Origin: an uncultured Atopobium sp.
GTDB lineage: Bacteria; Actinomycetota; Coriobacteriia; Coriobacteriales; Atopobiaceae
Assembly (NCBI GenBank): GCA_937926845.1
Contig: CALBBS010000187.1
Location: 1 to 5,721 of the forward strand
Length of the DNA: 5,721 nucleotides
Direction: 5' to 3'
Shown here in pieces: positions 1 through 5,721 of the stretch (position 1 is its first letter; every line of letters begins with the position of its first letter). The notes beneath the pieces are model-generated. The model was not told the DNA's origin. It ran no database searches and saw nothing but the letters and a program-made list of their open reading frames with translations. The position numbers were made by a program, and so were the translations under genes.

Positions 1-706
1 CCTCAAGGGGTTTCTCGCCAGAAGGTGCTGCGGTCAGAGGGCGCTCGTAGTCACGAAGGCGCAGAAGCGACAGCTCGCCATAGGTGTGGACAAAGATGTT
101 AGAGTGCTCGCGCATAAAGACGGGGTCGCGGCCATCGTGGTCGTTGTAGAGTACAGCCACAGGAAAGCCTGCGTTTTGTGCTGTCTGTGCGCCAAACGGA
201 GCATCCTCGAAGACCCAGGTAGTTGCCTTATCGGTGCCAAGGCGGCGAAGGGCCTCAAGGTAAACATCGGGCTCAACCTTGTCCACTCCCCCAACATCTT
301 CTGTTGAAACCACTGTTTTAAAGAGGTGCTCAATACCTTGAGCTGCCAGGGCTGCACGAACTTCTCGCACGGGAGTTGACGAAGCAACGGCCATAGGAAT
401 GCCTGCAGTGTAGAGTTCCTGTAAGAACTCCTTTGCACCGGGAATGATTGAAACATGATGTTGGTACTGATCAGTTACGTACGCACAGAACTCTTCATAC
501 AAAGTTTCTGCAGTGATAGGGAGCCCCAGATGATCCACGCATAATTTGCAACCATCCATAAGCGAAACAGCCTCTACTTGTTCAAAAAAATCTGAATCAA
601 CGGTCTTGCCGTATTTAGGAAGAACAGCACCAAAAACGTTGTGCCAAACGCGCATTGAATCAACAAGAGTTCCATCGCAATCAAAAATTGCACCGGCCAC
701 CTGCAT
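1..706 (-). CDS. HAD-superfamily (subfamily IA, beta-phosphoglucomutase-like) hydrolase, C-terminus cut by window edge
   Basis: The frame is open from an ATG at 706-704 to the left edge: 235 codons and no stop. A GGAGG at 711-715, 4 nt before the ATG, supports this start. All four HAD motifs are visible. Motif I is FDCDGTLVDS (nucleophile Asp9, acid/base Asp11). Motif II is the ASSTP segment (Ser109-Thr111). Motif III is Lys143 in DKVEPDVYLEAL. Motif IV is FEDAPFG (Glu167-Asp168). Residues about 17-85 between motifs I and II fit the helical cap of subfamily IA. Such proteins are soluble cytoplasmic Mg2+-dependent phosphatases or phosphomutases. The substrate cannot be read from the sequence; beta-phosphoglucomutase, phosphoglycolate or sugar-phosphate phosphatase are all possible. 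The core ends near residue 210, but the frame continues with a charged, proline-containing tail whose end is not in the window. It is transcribed divergently from the zinc-ribbon gene. Family is near certain, specific function unknown. Confidence 0.93.
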   Translation of the reverse strand, partial: MQVAGAIFDCDGTLVDSMRVWHNVFGAVLPKYGKTVDSDFFEQVEAVSLMDGCKLCVDHLGLPITAETLYEEFCAYVTDQYQHHVSIIPGAKEFLQELYTAGIPMAVASSTPVREVRAALAAQGIEHLFKTVVSTEDVGGVDKVEPDVYLEALRRLGTDKATTWVFEDAPFGAQTAQNAGFPVAVLYNDHDGRDPVFMREHSNIFVHTYGELSLLRLRDYERPLTAAPSGEKPLE

Positions 707-805
707 AATGCCTCCGTAAACAAACTTATTAGTTGCAATCGTGAAATATCTACTCTAAGTAGGGTAAAGTATCTCACGTTTATAAATTGTTTTCATGGAG
801 GACGC
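707..805. promoter_or_regulatory. Divergent intergenic region, presumed promoters for the HAD gene and the FmdB-like gene
   Basis: These 99 bases separate two divergent start codons, so at least one promoter in each direction is expected here. Ribosome sites are clear: GGAGG at 711-715 (minus strand) and GGAGG at 797-801 (plus strand), each 4 nt from its ATG. The promoter boxes are not convincing. For the plus strand the best pairs by eye are GTGAAA (741-746) with TAAAGT (765-770), 18 bp apart, each 4/6 to consensus, or an isolated TATAAA (781-786) with no matching -35. I found no good minus-strand pair. A short inverted repeat, CTACT-CTA-AGTAG, lies at 750-762 in the middle and could be an operator, but its 5-bp arms are short enough to arise by chance. 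Confidence 0.5.
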
Positions 806-991
806 ATGGCACGTTATAGCTATCATTGCACACACTGCGACAATACCTTTGAGATTGAGCGCCCAATGAGCCTGAAGATTGAAGCTCCTCAGTGCCCAAA
901 ATGCGGACATGAGACTGAGCGCGTTTACAACACCTCAACCATCGTCTTTAAGGGTAGCGGATTCTATAACACCGATAGTAAGGGAAAGTAA
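806..991 (+). CDS. FmdB-family small zinc-ribbon protein
   Basis: This 61-residue protein starts at an ATG with GGAGG 4 nt upstream and ends at TAA. It has two CxxC knuckles, Cys8/Cys11 (HCTHC) and Cys30/Cys33 (CPKC), spaced as in a single zinc ribbon. It closes with IVFKGSGFYNTDSKGK, the FKGSGFY signature of the FmdB/CxxC-CxxC-SSSS family. The length is usual for the family. FmdB was named as a putative regulator of formamidase genes, but the role of the many short family members is essentially unknown; nucleic-acid or protein binding through the zinc ribbon is inference. It is the only plus-strand gene here, divergent from the HAD gene and convergent with rsmB, so it is probably a monocistronic unit closed by the terminator at 1052-1088. 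Family assignment is strong; function is open. Confidence 0.95.
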   Translation: MARYSYHCTHCDNTFEIERPMSLKIEAPQCPKCGHETERVYNTSTIVFKGSGFYNTDSKGK

Positions 992-999
992 TCCCGCGC

Positions 1000-1021
1000 T
1001 CTAAAACACTAGCGTTTTAGA
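1000..1021. repeat. Near-perfect palindrome between converging genes
   Basis: TCTAAAAC (1000-1007) pairs with GTTTTAGA (1014-1021) around the 6-base centre ACTAGC, whose inner CTAG is itself palindromic. Only one base pair in the whole 22 bases (1008/1013) fails to match. The stem is AT-rich and has no following T run on either strand, so it is a poor intrinsic terminator alone. It may be a remnant or auxiliary terminator, an mRNA 3'-end stabiliser, or a protein-binding site. It starts 8 nt after the FmdB-like stop codon. Confidence 0.55.
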
Positions 1022-1051
1022 TGCTCCACACGCCCATCGACAGCACTTCTG

Positions 1052-1088
1052 AAGCTCTTGTTGTGATACACAGCAAGAGCTTTTATTT
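1052..1088 (+). terminator. Strong Rho-independent terminator of the FmdB-like gene
   Basis: The left arm (1052-1065, AAGCTCTTGTTGTG) pairs with the right arm (1069-1082, CACAGCAAGAGCTT) in a 14-bp stem with one T-G wobble and a 3-base ATA loop. On the plus strand the stem runs into TTATTT (1083-1088), giving the U-rich tract of an intrinsic terminator. It ends transcription from the FmdB-like gene before it enters rsmB antisense. On the minus strand the hairpin begins immediately after the rsmB TAA (1085-1083), but is followed by CAGAAG with no U run. It would therefore fold at the 3' end of the priA-def-fmt-rsmB transcript but look weak as a terminator there. Confidence 0.88.
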
Positions 1089-2474
1089 GCGCTTAAGGAC
1101 CGCCATAAAGTGAGCGTCGCAATCAGCAGAGGCAAAAGCTGTCTGCAAAAATCCCTCTGGTGTAATGCACGTATCGAGAAACTCTTGTGCTTCTGTCGTT
1201 AAGCATGCACGTGCGGGACACTCAAAAAGACTTTGCACCTCAAAATGAGAGCCCTCTGAGCTTGCAAGAAAATCATCTACAACCTGCTGATTCTCTGAAT
1301 TTGAGAGTGAACAGGTTGCGTAAACTAAATAGCCACCAATCTCTACGCGGCTGCTACAGCTTTGTAAGAGTTTGGTCTGTAAAGCAGTAAGCTCTCCCCC
1401 GTCATACAGACTTTCTGGTAACAGATTCCACGCAATCTCTGGATGGCGACGAAGGGTGCCCAAACCAGAACAGGGAGCATCAATAAACACCACGTCAAAG
1501 CTCTGATTAAGCTCCTTTGGAACCTCTGGTGACACAAACTGTGTGGCGTCAAACGTGAGTGATGTAACCAGATCTGAAAGGCCAGCAGTTTTCAATCTTC
1601 TTTTTGAAACGTGGGACTTTCCCTTTACGAGCTCAACTGCAGTAATCGTAATATCCTTTTTATCAAGCACCTCAAAAGCATGAGAAAGCAGCAAAGACTT
1701 AGTTCCTCTGCCCTGTCCAACCTCAAGAAGATTATGGTAAGTATAAGAAGCAGTAAGAAGAGCCACAAGCTGAGAAGCTAAATCTGCAGGAACAAGCTGA
1801 ACTTTCTTTACATATGCATCAACGTTAAGTTGAGCAGGATTTTTTACTTCATACACATCTGGCAAAACTGTTTGCTGTAACTCTAAAGAACTGCTCTGCA
1901 ATTGTTGTTCTGATACGCTTCTTTGTAGAACATACACAGGAGCTGGGTTTTTAAGATTAAGAATGAGTTTTTGAGCAGCAGATTCTCCAAGTGACTCAAT
2001 AATCTCCAAGCAAATCCATTCAGGAATGCCTGACGCCCACGAAAGCTCTGAAGGCGTTTTGGGATTTTTTGCACGCGTAAGCTGAGCTTCTTTTTCAGAA
2101 ATCTTCCTCAGCACAGCATTTGCAAGACCTGATGAACGCCGTGAGACAGACTTCACCAACTCAACACCTTGGCTGATAGCAGCATCGCGTCTAGTTTCTA
2201 GATATAAAACCTCAAAAACAGCAATACGGAGAGCGTCCTGTACCTTTGGCTCTAGATGAATACCTGACTTAAGATGATTCTTTAAAGCTTCATCAAGTTT
2301 GCCTTTAGTAAGAGTTGCCCCCAGAGCAAGACGAGTAGCAAAAGCTTTGTCTTGTACAGAGAGTTCCAAGAAATCTTTTGACTCTCGTAAGTAATCACGA
2401 ATACGTAGATTATTGCGTCTACACTCAAAGAATGCCTGATAGGCCACTCTTCGAGCAGAAGTTAAGGTGGCCAT
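1083..2474 (-). CDS. rsmB: 16S rRNA (cytosine-5)-methyltransferase RsmB (Sun/Fmu)
   Basis: This 463-residue protein matches RsmB, which uses S-adenosylmethionine to form m5C967 (E. coli numbering) in 16S rRNA. Residues about 5-130 form the NusB-like RNA-binding domain, including the ARRVAYQAFFE start and the GLANAVLRKI helix. Residues about 225-463 form the Rossmann methyltransferase domain. Motif IV is DAPCSGLGTLRRHPEIAW (Cys335). Motif VI is YATCSLSNSEN (Cys388, the expected catalytic nucleophile). The C-terminal DAHFMAVLKRK is the usual last strand. Motif I reads LLEVGQGRGTKS (249-260) in place of the common CAAPGGK-type loop. The length is normal. The start ATG overlaps the fmt stop in TAATG, and no Shine-Dalgarno is visible upstream, so translation probably depends on ribosomes finishing fmt. 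The central part is AT-richer than neighbouring genes. Identity is secure; the exact target cytosine is assumed from the family. Confidence 0.96.
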   Translation of the reverse strand: MATLTSARRVAYQAFFECRRNNLRIRDYLRESKDFLELSVQDKAFATRLALGATLTKGKLDEALKNHLKSGIHLEPKVQDALRIAVFEVLYLETRRDAAISQGVELVKSVSRRSSGLANAVLRKISEKEAQLTRAKNPKTPSELSWASGIPEWICLEIIESLGESAAQKLILNLKNPAPVYVLQRSVSEQQLQSSSLELQQTVLPDVYEVKNPAQLNVDAYVKKVQLVPADLASQLVALLTASYTYHNLLEVGQGRGTKSLLLSHAFEVLDKKDITITAVELVKGKSHVSKRRLKTAGLSDLVTSLTFDATQFVSPEVPKELNQSFDVVFIDAPCSGLGTLRRHPEIAWNLLPESLYDGGELTALQTKLLQSCSSRVEIGGYLVYATCSLSNSENQQVVDDFLASSEGSHFEVQSLFECPARACLTTEAQEFLDTCITPEGFLQTAFASADCDAHFMAVLKRK

Positions 2475-3397
2475 TATTGAAGCATCTGCCAGGTCATCTG
2501 GGACTTCTGAAGTCCAGCGGCAAATGATTTGGCATCCATGGAGCGCTTGCCGTCTGGACGCACCTCAAGAAGTTCAAGGATGCCTTCAGAGCAACCAAGA
2601 AACAGCCTATGATCTTGAAGAGCAACCTGACCTTGAGCAACAGAAACTTCACTTGGAGCTAGCTGAGCGGACAAAACGCGAAGAGACCTGCCACCAACAG
2701 ATACGCGAGCAGGAGCGGTATCAGACGAAGCTTGAACCCTCAACGCATTTACCTGGGCTGAATCTTCTGGAGCAAGCTTCATTTCTTGCTTGGTAACTTT
2801 AGGAGCAAACGTTACTTCTCGCTCATCTTGTGCATGCCACTCAAGAGAGCCTTCCTTGAGCTCAGAAAGAGCCTCAGACAGTGCGTCAGCACCCAAATGT
2901 GCTAGGGCATCAGTGAGCTGCTCAGTATTTTTGGAGCCAACCTCACACGATGCTTGCTTGCACCAGTCTCCCGCATCAAGCTCGTGCGCAATTTTCATGA
3001 TAGAAACGCCAGCAATAGCATCACCCGCAAGGATGGCACGCTGAATTGGAGCGGCTCCTCGCCAGCGAGGCAGCAGCGATGCGTGAACGTTCAGAGCGCC
3101 ATAAGGTGAAAGAGAGATAACTTCATCTGGCAAAATGCAGCCAAAAGCAACCATACAGAGCGCTTCTGGTTGTACCTCTTGCATGGAAAAAATTACTTCT
3201 GGAGTCATGCGGTTTGCCTCAAGAACGGGCAATCCGAGCTCTTGTGCACATTCTTTTACGGGAGACGGCTCAAGTGTTTTACCACGACCGCGAACGGCAT
3301 CTGGCCTTGTAATGACCAGAGCAACCTGGTGGTCATGGGCAAGTTTTTTGAGCGATGGAACGGCAAAATCTGGAGTTCCCATAAAGACTACGCGCAT
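2474..3397 (-). CDS. fmt: Methionyl-tRNA formyltransferase
   Basis: Fmt moves a formyl group from 10-formyltetrahydrofolate to Met-tRNAfMet, preparing the initiator tRNA. The 307-residue protein has the usual length and two-domain layout. The N-terminal Rossmann domain (1 to about 200) opens with MRVVFMGTPDFAVPSL. It carries the tRNA-contacting loop RGRGKTLEPSPVK (36-48), the folate/catalytic segment NVHASLLPRWRGAAPIQ and the ELDAGD segment. Asn103, His105 and Asp141 align with the catalytic Asn106, His108 and Asp144 of E. coli Fmt. The C-terminal OB-like domain ends with the typical RPDGKRSMDAKSFAAGLQ. The ATG at 3397 is preceded by AGGAG at 3403-3407, 5 nt away, inside the def stop region. 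It sits 8 nt after def, the enzyme that reverses its product's formylation after translation, and overlaps rsmB by one base. Nothing is missing. Confidence 0.98.
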   Translation of the reverse strand: MRVVFMGTPDFAVPSLKKLAHDHQVALVITRPDAVRGRGKTLEPSPVKECAQELGLPVLEANRMTPEVIFSMQEVQPEALCMVAFGCILPDEVISLSPYGALNVHASLLPRWRGAAPIQRAILAGDAIAGVSIMKIAHELDAGDWCKQASCEVGSKNTEQLTDALAHLGADALSEALSELKEGSLEWHAQDEREVTFAPKVTKQEMKLAPEDSAQVNALRVQASSDTAPARVSVGGRSLRVLSAQLAPSEVSVAQGQVALQDHRLFLGCSEGILELLEVRPDGKRSMDAKSFAAGLQKSQMTWQMLQ

Positions 3398-3402
3398 GTC
3401 AA

Positions 3403-3407
3403 CTCCT
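3403..3407 (-). promoter_or_regulatory. Shine-Dalgarno of fmt, overlapping the def stop codon
   Basis: On the minus strand the junction reads TAGGAGTTGACATG. The def stop TAG shares its last two bases with the fmt ribosome site AGGAG, which lies 5 nt before the fmt ATG. This supports the chosen start and suggests coupled translation of the two genes. Confidence 0.85.
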
Positions 3408-3948
3408 AATAGTCTGTTTGACCAGGACGGGCACCAGAAGCCAGTGCCTCTTTGTACTCCTGTAGTGTTTCCATACGAGCACCTGGTCCCAGGTGATCTG
3501 GCATGGTTACGCCGTTGATGTGGTCAATCTCATGCTGCAAACAAACGGCGAGAAGATCTCCTTCTGCCTCATAGCGCATCAGATCGCCCTCGAGGTTATA
3601 TGCGTGAACGACAACGTGGCTTGGGCGCGTAACCGGAACAGTAATGCCAGGGAACGAAAGACAGCCCTCTTCATAAACACGAGGCTCGCCATCTGCAACT
3701 TTGATCTCTGGGTTAATGAGCACAAAAGGGTTCTCTTGGCCGTTAGGATAGTCAACATCGATGACTACCATGCGTTTCATATAGCCGACCTGAGGTCCAG
3801 CAAGACCAACGCCGTCGGAAGCATACATAACCTTGAGCATGTGCTCGGCCATTTTGCGGACATCGTCGTTAATATCGTCAATCTCTTCGCACTCTTGGCT
3901 CAGACGAGGGTCTGGCCAAAGTACCATATCATCAGCTTCAAAACTCAT
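3406..3948 (-). CDS. def: Peptide deformylase
   Basis: Def is a metallohydrolase, usually Fe2+-dependent, that removes the N-formyl group from nascent proteins as they leave the ribosome. This allows later methionine removal. All three family motifs are present in the 180-residue protein: GVGLAGPQVG (46-55, motif 1), EGCLS (94-98, motif 2, metal ligand Cys96) and QHEIDH (138-143, motif 3, metal ligands His139 and His143, catalytic Glu140). Motif 1 has Gly51 where many deformylases have Ala, a conservative change. The N-terminal VLWPDPRLSQECEEI is also typical. A C-terminal tail after about 160 is slightly longer than the catalytic core and polar. The ATG at 3948 has AAGGA 5 nt upstream within the priA stop region. 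It sits 8 nt from both priA and fmt, in the usual def-fmt pairing. The enzyme should be active. Confidence 0.98.
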   Translation of the reverse strand: MSFEADDMVLWPDPRLSQECEEIDDINDDVRKMAEHMLKVMYASDGVGLAGPQVGYMKRMVVIDVDYPNGQENPFVLINPEIKVADGEPRVYEEGCLSFPGITVPVTRPSHVVVHAYNLEGDLMRYEAEGDLLAVCLQHEIDHINGVTMPDHLGPGARMETLQEYKEALASGARPGQTDY

Positions 3949-3953
3949 AACAA

Positions 3954-3958
3954 TCCTT
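3954..3958 (-). promoter_or_regulatory. Shine-Dalgarno of def, overlapping the priA stop codon
   Basis: On the minus strand the junction reads TAAGGATTGTTATG. The priA stop TAA shares its last two bases with AAGGA, which lies 5 nt before the def ATG. It fixes the def start and has the same geometry as the def/fmt junction. Confidence 0.85.
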
Positions 3959-5721
3959 ACATCATGTCGTAAGCGTCAACATCTAATGTCATGTTGATAC
4001 CCACTCTTTTATCAAGTGAAGCAGCACACTCAGAAAGAATTTCTCCCACCTGAGCGTCCACGGGAGCCTTTACTAAAATATGTCTGCGATACTTATCTTT
4101 TACCTTGGCTTTTACACAATCAGCAGGACCCAAAATCTCCCATCCTGTTTGCGCGTCTAACTTTATATGCAGCGCCTCTGCCATCTGATCTGCTACGCGA
4201 CGAACTTCTTTTTCTGAAGCTCCCCAGAAAAGCACATTAGACAAGCGCGAGAAAGGTGGATAAGCCCCCTCTCTTCTCTCTTTAAGTTCTGCATCAAGAA
4301 ACGGGCGTCTGTCATGTGTAACTACAGAAGCAATAGCAGGATGTGTTGACCAGTACGACTGAATGATAACCTTACCTGGCTTTTCTCCCCTACCTGCACG
4401 ACCAGCAACCTGCTCCAGTAAGTCAAATGTTCTCTCAGCTGCTCTAAAATCTGGCAGCTTAAGCATGGTATCGGCATTGATAACACCAACCAAGGTGACA
4501 TCAGGAAAATCCAGACCCTTTGCAATCATCTGCGTACCAATAAGCACAGCTCCAGGAGTTGCGTCAAAAAGCTCAAGAAGACGCTGATGTTCGCCCTTTT
4601 TGGCCGTGGTATCGGCATCCATACGAATAATTGGCGCATCGCTGCCAAGCAGAAGCTTGAGCTCATCTTCTACACGTTGCGTTCCCACTCCGTACGCACC
4701 CATGTAGCGACTTCCACAGTTAGGACATTTACTGGAAGGATTGGGGTACGCATGCTGAGACCACTGTCTGCCGCAACTGTGACAAACCAGAGAATGCGTG
4801 CGCTCATGGTACGTGAGAGACGTCGAGCAGTGCGGACACTCGGGCACACAGCCACACTCACGACACATCAAAAAGTTTGCAAATCCACGACGATTAAGGA
4901 GTAGAACGCTTTTCTCGCCACGCTCTGTTGTCTCTTGTAGCGCAAGAGCAAGAGCTGACGAGAAGACCGATCTACCTCCGTTTTTGAACTGGGAAGCCAT
5001 ATCAACTACCTGGACCTGCGGAAGAACCGCCACACCGGGCCTCTCGGTCATGGCAACACGTGTCCAGTTAGTGCCACGCCAGCTTCCTTGAGCCGTTCGA
5101 TATAAGCTCTCAAGCGAAGGTGTTGCAGAACCAAGCACCAGCGCAGCACCGCGAAGACGGGCCATTTGAGCAGCTACTTCTCTTGCGTGATAGCGTGGGA
5201 GCGAATCTTGCTTGTATGAAGCCTCGTGTTCCTCGTCAATGATGTACAGTCCAGGGTTTTGGATGGGCGCAAACAGAGCAGATCGTGCACCTACTACCAC
5301 GCGGGCTCTACCCTGTCTGATTAAATCCCACTGATCAAAGCGCTCACCAAGCGAAAGCTTTGAGTGAAGAACGGCCACCTGCTCGCCAAAACGCGAACGG
5401 AATCGGCCTACTGTTTGCGCGGTAAGAGAAATCTCAGGGACAAGCACCACAGCACCCTTGCCCTCCGCTAAAGTCTTCTCAATCGCAGAAAGATACACCT
5501 CAGTTTTACCTGAACCCGTTACACCATCAATAAGCACAACATCACCTTGAGCAGCAGTTTGTGCAGTCTCGATTGCTGCAAGAGCAGACACCTGGCCTTC
5601 AGTAAGCTTCTGTGGACGAGGTGCCATACCACTTGAAAGCGTGGTTCCCAGACCCTCCTGGCTTCCACGAATTTGTCGCTGTGTGCGTACCTCAACAATA
5701 CCCTTTTTCTGCAGTGCAGTA
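3957..5721 (-). CDS. priA: Primosomal protein N' (replication restart helicase PriA), N-terminus cut by window edge
   Basis: PriA is a 3'-to-5' superfamily 2 DNA helicase that recognises abandoned replication forks and reloads the replisome. The frame is open from the TAA at 3959-3957 to the right edge, giving 587 visible residues. Full PriA is roughly 700-800 residues, so the 3'-end-binding and winged-helix N-terminal domains lie mostly outside. An internal Met at 5627-5625 is not the true start, because the open frame and PriA-like sequence continue upstream. Counting from that Met: Walker A is GVTGSGKT (35-42), DEEH box 131-134, GSAT 166-169, motif V around GTQMIAKGLDFPDVTLV (364-380) and motif VI QVAGRAGRG (407-414 region). 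Eight zinc-binding cysteines between the helicase lobes are intact (255, 258, 264, 267, 282, 285, 301, 304). The C-terminal domain ends in LDVDAYDMM, like the usual LDVDP ending. It is the most upstream visible gene of the cluster, so the operon promoter is outside the window. Confidence 0.98.
   Translation of the reverse strand, partial: TALQKKGIVEVRTQRQIRGSQEGLGTTLSSGMAPRPQKLTEGQVSALAAIETAQTAAQGDVVLIDGVTGSGKTEVYLSAIEKTLAEGKGAVVLVPEISLTAQTVGRFRSRFGEQVAVLHSKLSLGERFDQWDLIRQGRARVVVGARSALFAPIQNPGLYIIDEEHEASYKQDSLPRYHAREVAAQMARLRGAALVLGSATPSLESLYRTAQGSWRGTNWTRVAMTERPGVAVLPQVQVVDMASQFKNGGRSVFSSALALALQETTERGEKSVLLLNRRGFANFLMCRECGCVPECPHCSTSLTYHERTHSLVCHSCGRQWSQHAYPNPSSKCPNCGSRYMGAYGVGTQRVEDELKLLLGSDAPIIRMDADTTAKKGEHQRLLELFDATPGAVLIGTQMIAKGLDFPDVTLVGVINADTMLKLPDFRAAERTFDLLEQVAGRAGRGEKPGKVIIQSYWSTHPAIASVVTHDRRPFLDAELKERREGAYPPFSRLSNVLFWGASEKEVRRVADQMAEALHIKLDAQTGWEILGPADCVKAKVKDKYRRHILVKAPVDAQVGEILSECAASLDKRVGINMTLDVDAYDMM

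Noticed and set aside
34..456. Minus-strand 140-codon open frame over the HAD gene
   Set aside because: It is in another frame of the same strand; the HAD frame carries all four catalytic motifs and a ribosome site, while this translation has no recognisable family features.
574..777. Minus-strand 67-codon open frame with hydrophobic stretches near the HAD start
   Set aside because: It overlaps the HAD start in a different frame and has no clear ribosome site; its hydrophobicity is a frame-shift artefact of the HAD coding sequence.
2467..2796. Plus-strand 109-codon frame, Gln/Glu-rich and coiled-coil-like, antisense to fmt
   Set aside because: It lies wholly opposite a well-conserved fmt C-terminal domain and has no ribosome site or terminator; its composition follows from the complement of fmt codons.
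3493..3972. Plus-strand 159-codon frame antisense to def
   Set aside because: It is the longest antisense frame here, but def is fully conserved on the other strand and this product shows no domain, start signal or promoter.
4587..4904. Plus-strand frame antisense to the priA zinc-binding region
   Set aside because: It mirrors the cysteine-rich priA codons; there is no ribosome site and the arginine/threonine-rich product resembles no family.
5625..5627. Internal ATG as the start of priA
   Set aside because: The frame stays open for 31 more codons to the window edge, and a protein starting here would lack the PriA N-terminal DNA-binding domains.
1..5721. Search for CRISPR arrays, tRNA/rRNA genes, insertion sequences, riboswitches or a novel defence-type system
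   Set aside because: No direct-repeat arrays, transposase, long inverted terminal repeats or cloverleaf were seen; nearly all the window is coding sequence for recognised core genes.

Overview
The window is an ordinary piece of bacterial chromosome carrying housekeeping genes. From right to left on the minus strand it holds priA (its 5' end lies off the right edge), def, fmt and rsmB. A small plus-strand FmdB-type zinc-ribbon gene converges on rsmB. A minus-strand HAD-family hydrolase gene, divergent from the zinc-ribbon gene, runs off the left edge. The gene order priA-def-fmt-rsmB is a classic conserved bacterial cluster. Moderate GC (about 32-57% in the 60-base blocks I counted by hand), strong GGAGG-type ribosome sites and the style of the proteins (for example the GQGRGTKS form of the RsmB SAM motif) would suit a moderate-GC actinomycete such as the Coriobacteriia/Atopobium group. 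That assignment is an impression and not a demonstration.

Layout: 1-706 (-) HAD-IA hydrolase, 3' end missing; 707-805 divergent intergenic region with promoters implied but no convincing consensus boxes; 806-991 (+) FmdB-family zinc ribbon; 992-1082 convergent intergenic region with a near-perfect 20-nt palindrome and then a strong intrinsic terminator whose hairpin abuts the rsmB stop codon; 1083-2474 (-) rsmB; 2474-3397 (-) fmt; 3406-3948 (-) def; 3957-5721 (-) priA, 5' end missing.

The four-gene cluster is packed like a single transcript. priA/def and def/fmt are each separated by 8 nt, with the downstream Shine-Dalgarno overlapping the upstream stop codon. fmt and rsmB overlap by one base in a TAATG, and I see no Shine-Dalgarno for rsmB. 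def and fmt form a functional pair: Fmt formylates initiator Met-tRNA and Def later removes the formyl group from new proteins. RsmB methylates 16S rRNA, and PriA restarts stalled replication forks. No mobile element, CRISPR array, RNA gene or recognisable new system is present. The points worth a second look are small: divergence of RsmB motif I, the near-identical coupled junctions, the dense hairpins between converging genes, a GC dip inside rsmB, and a C-terminal extension on the HAD protein.
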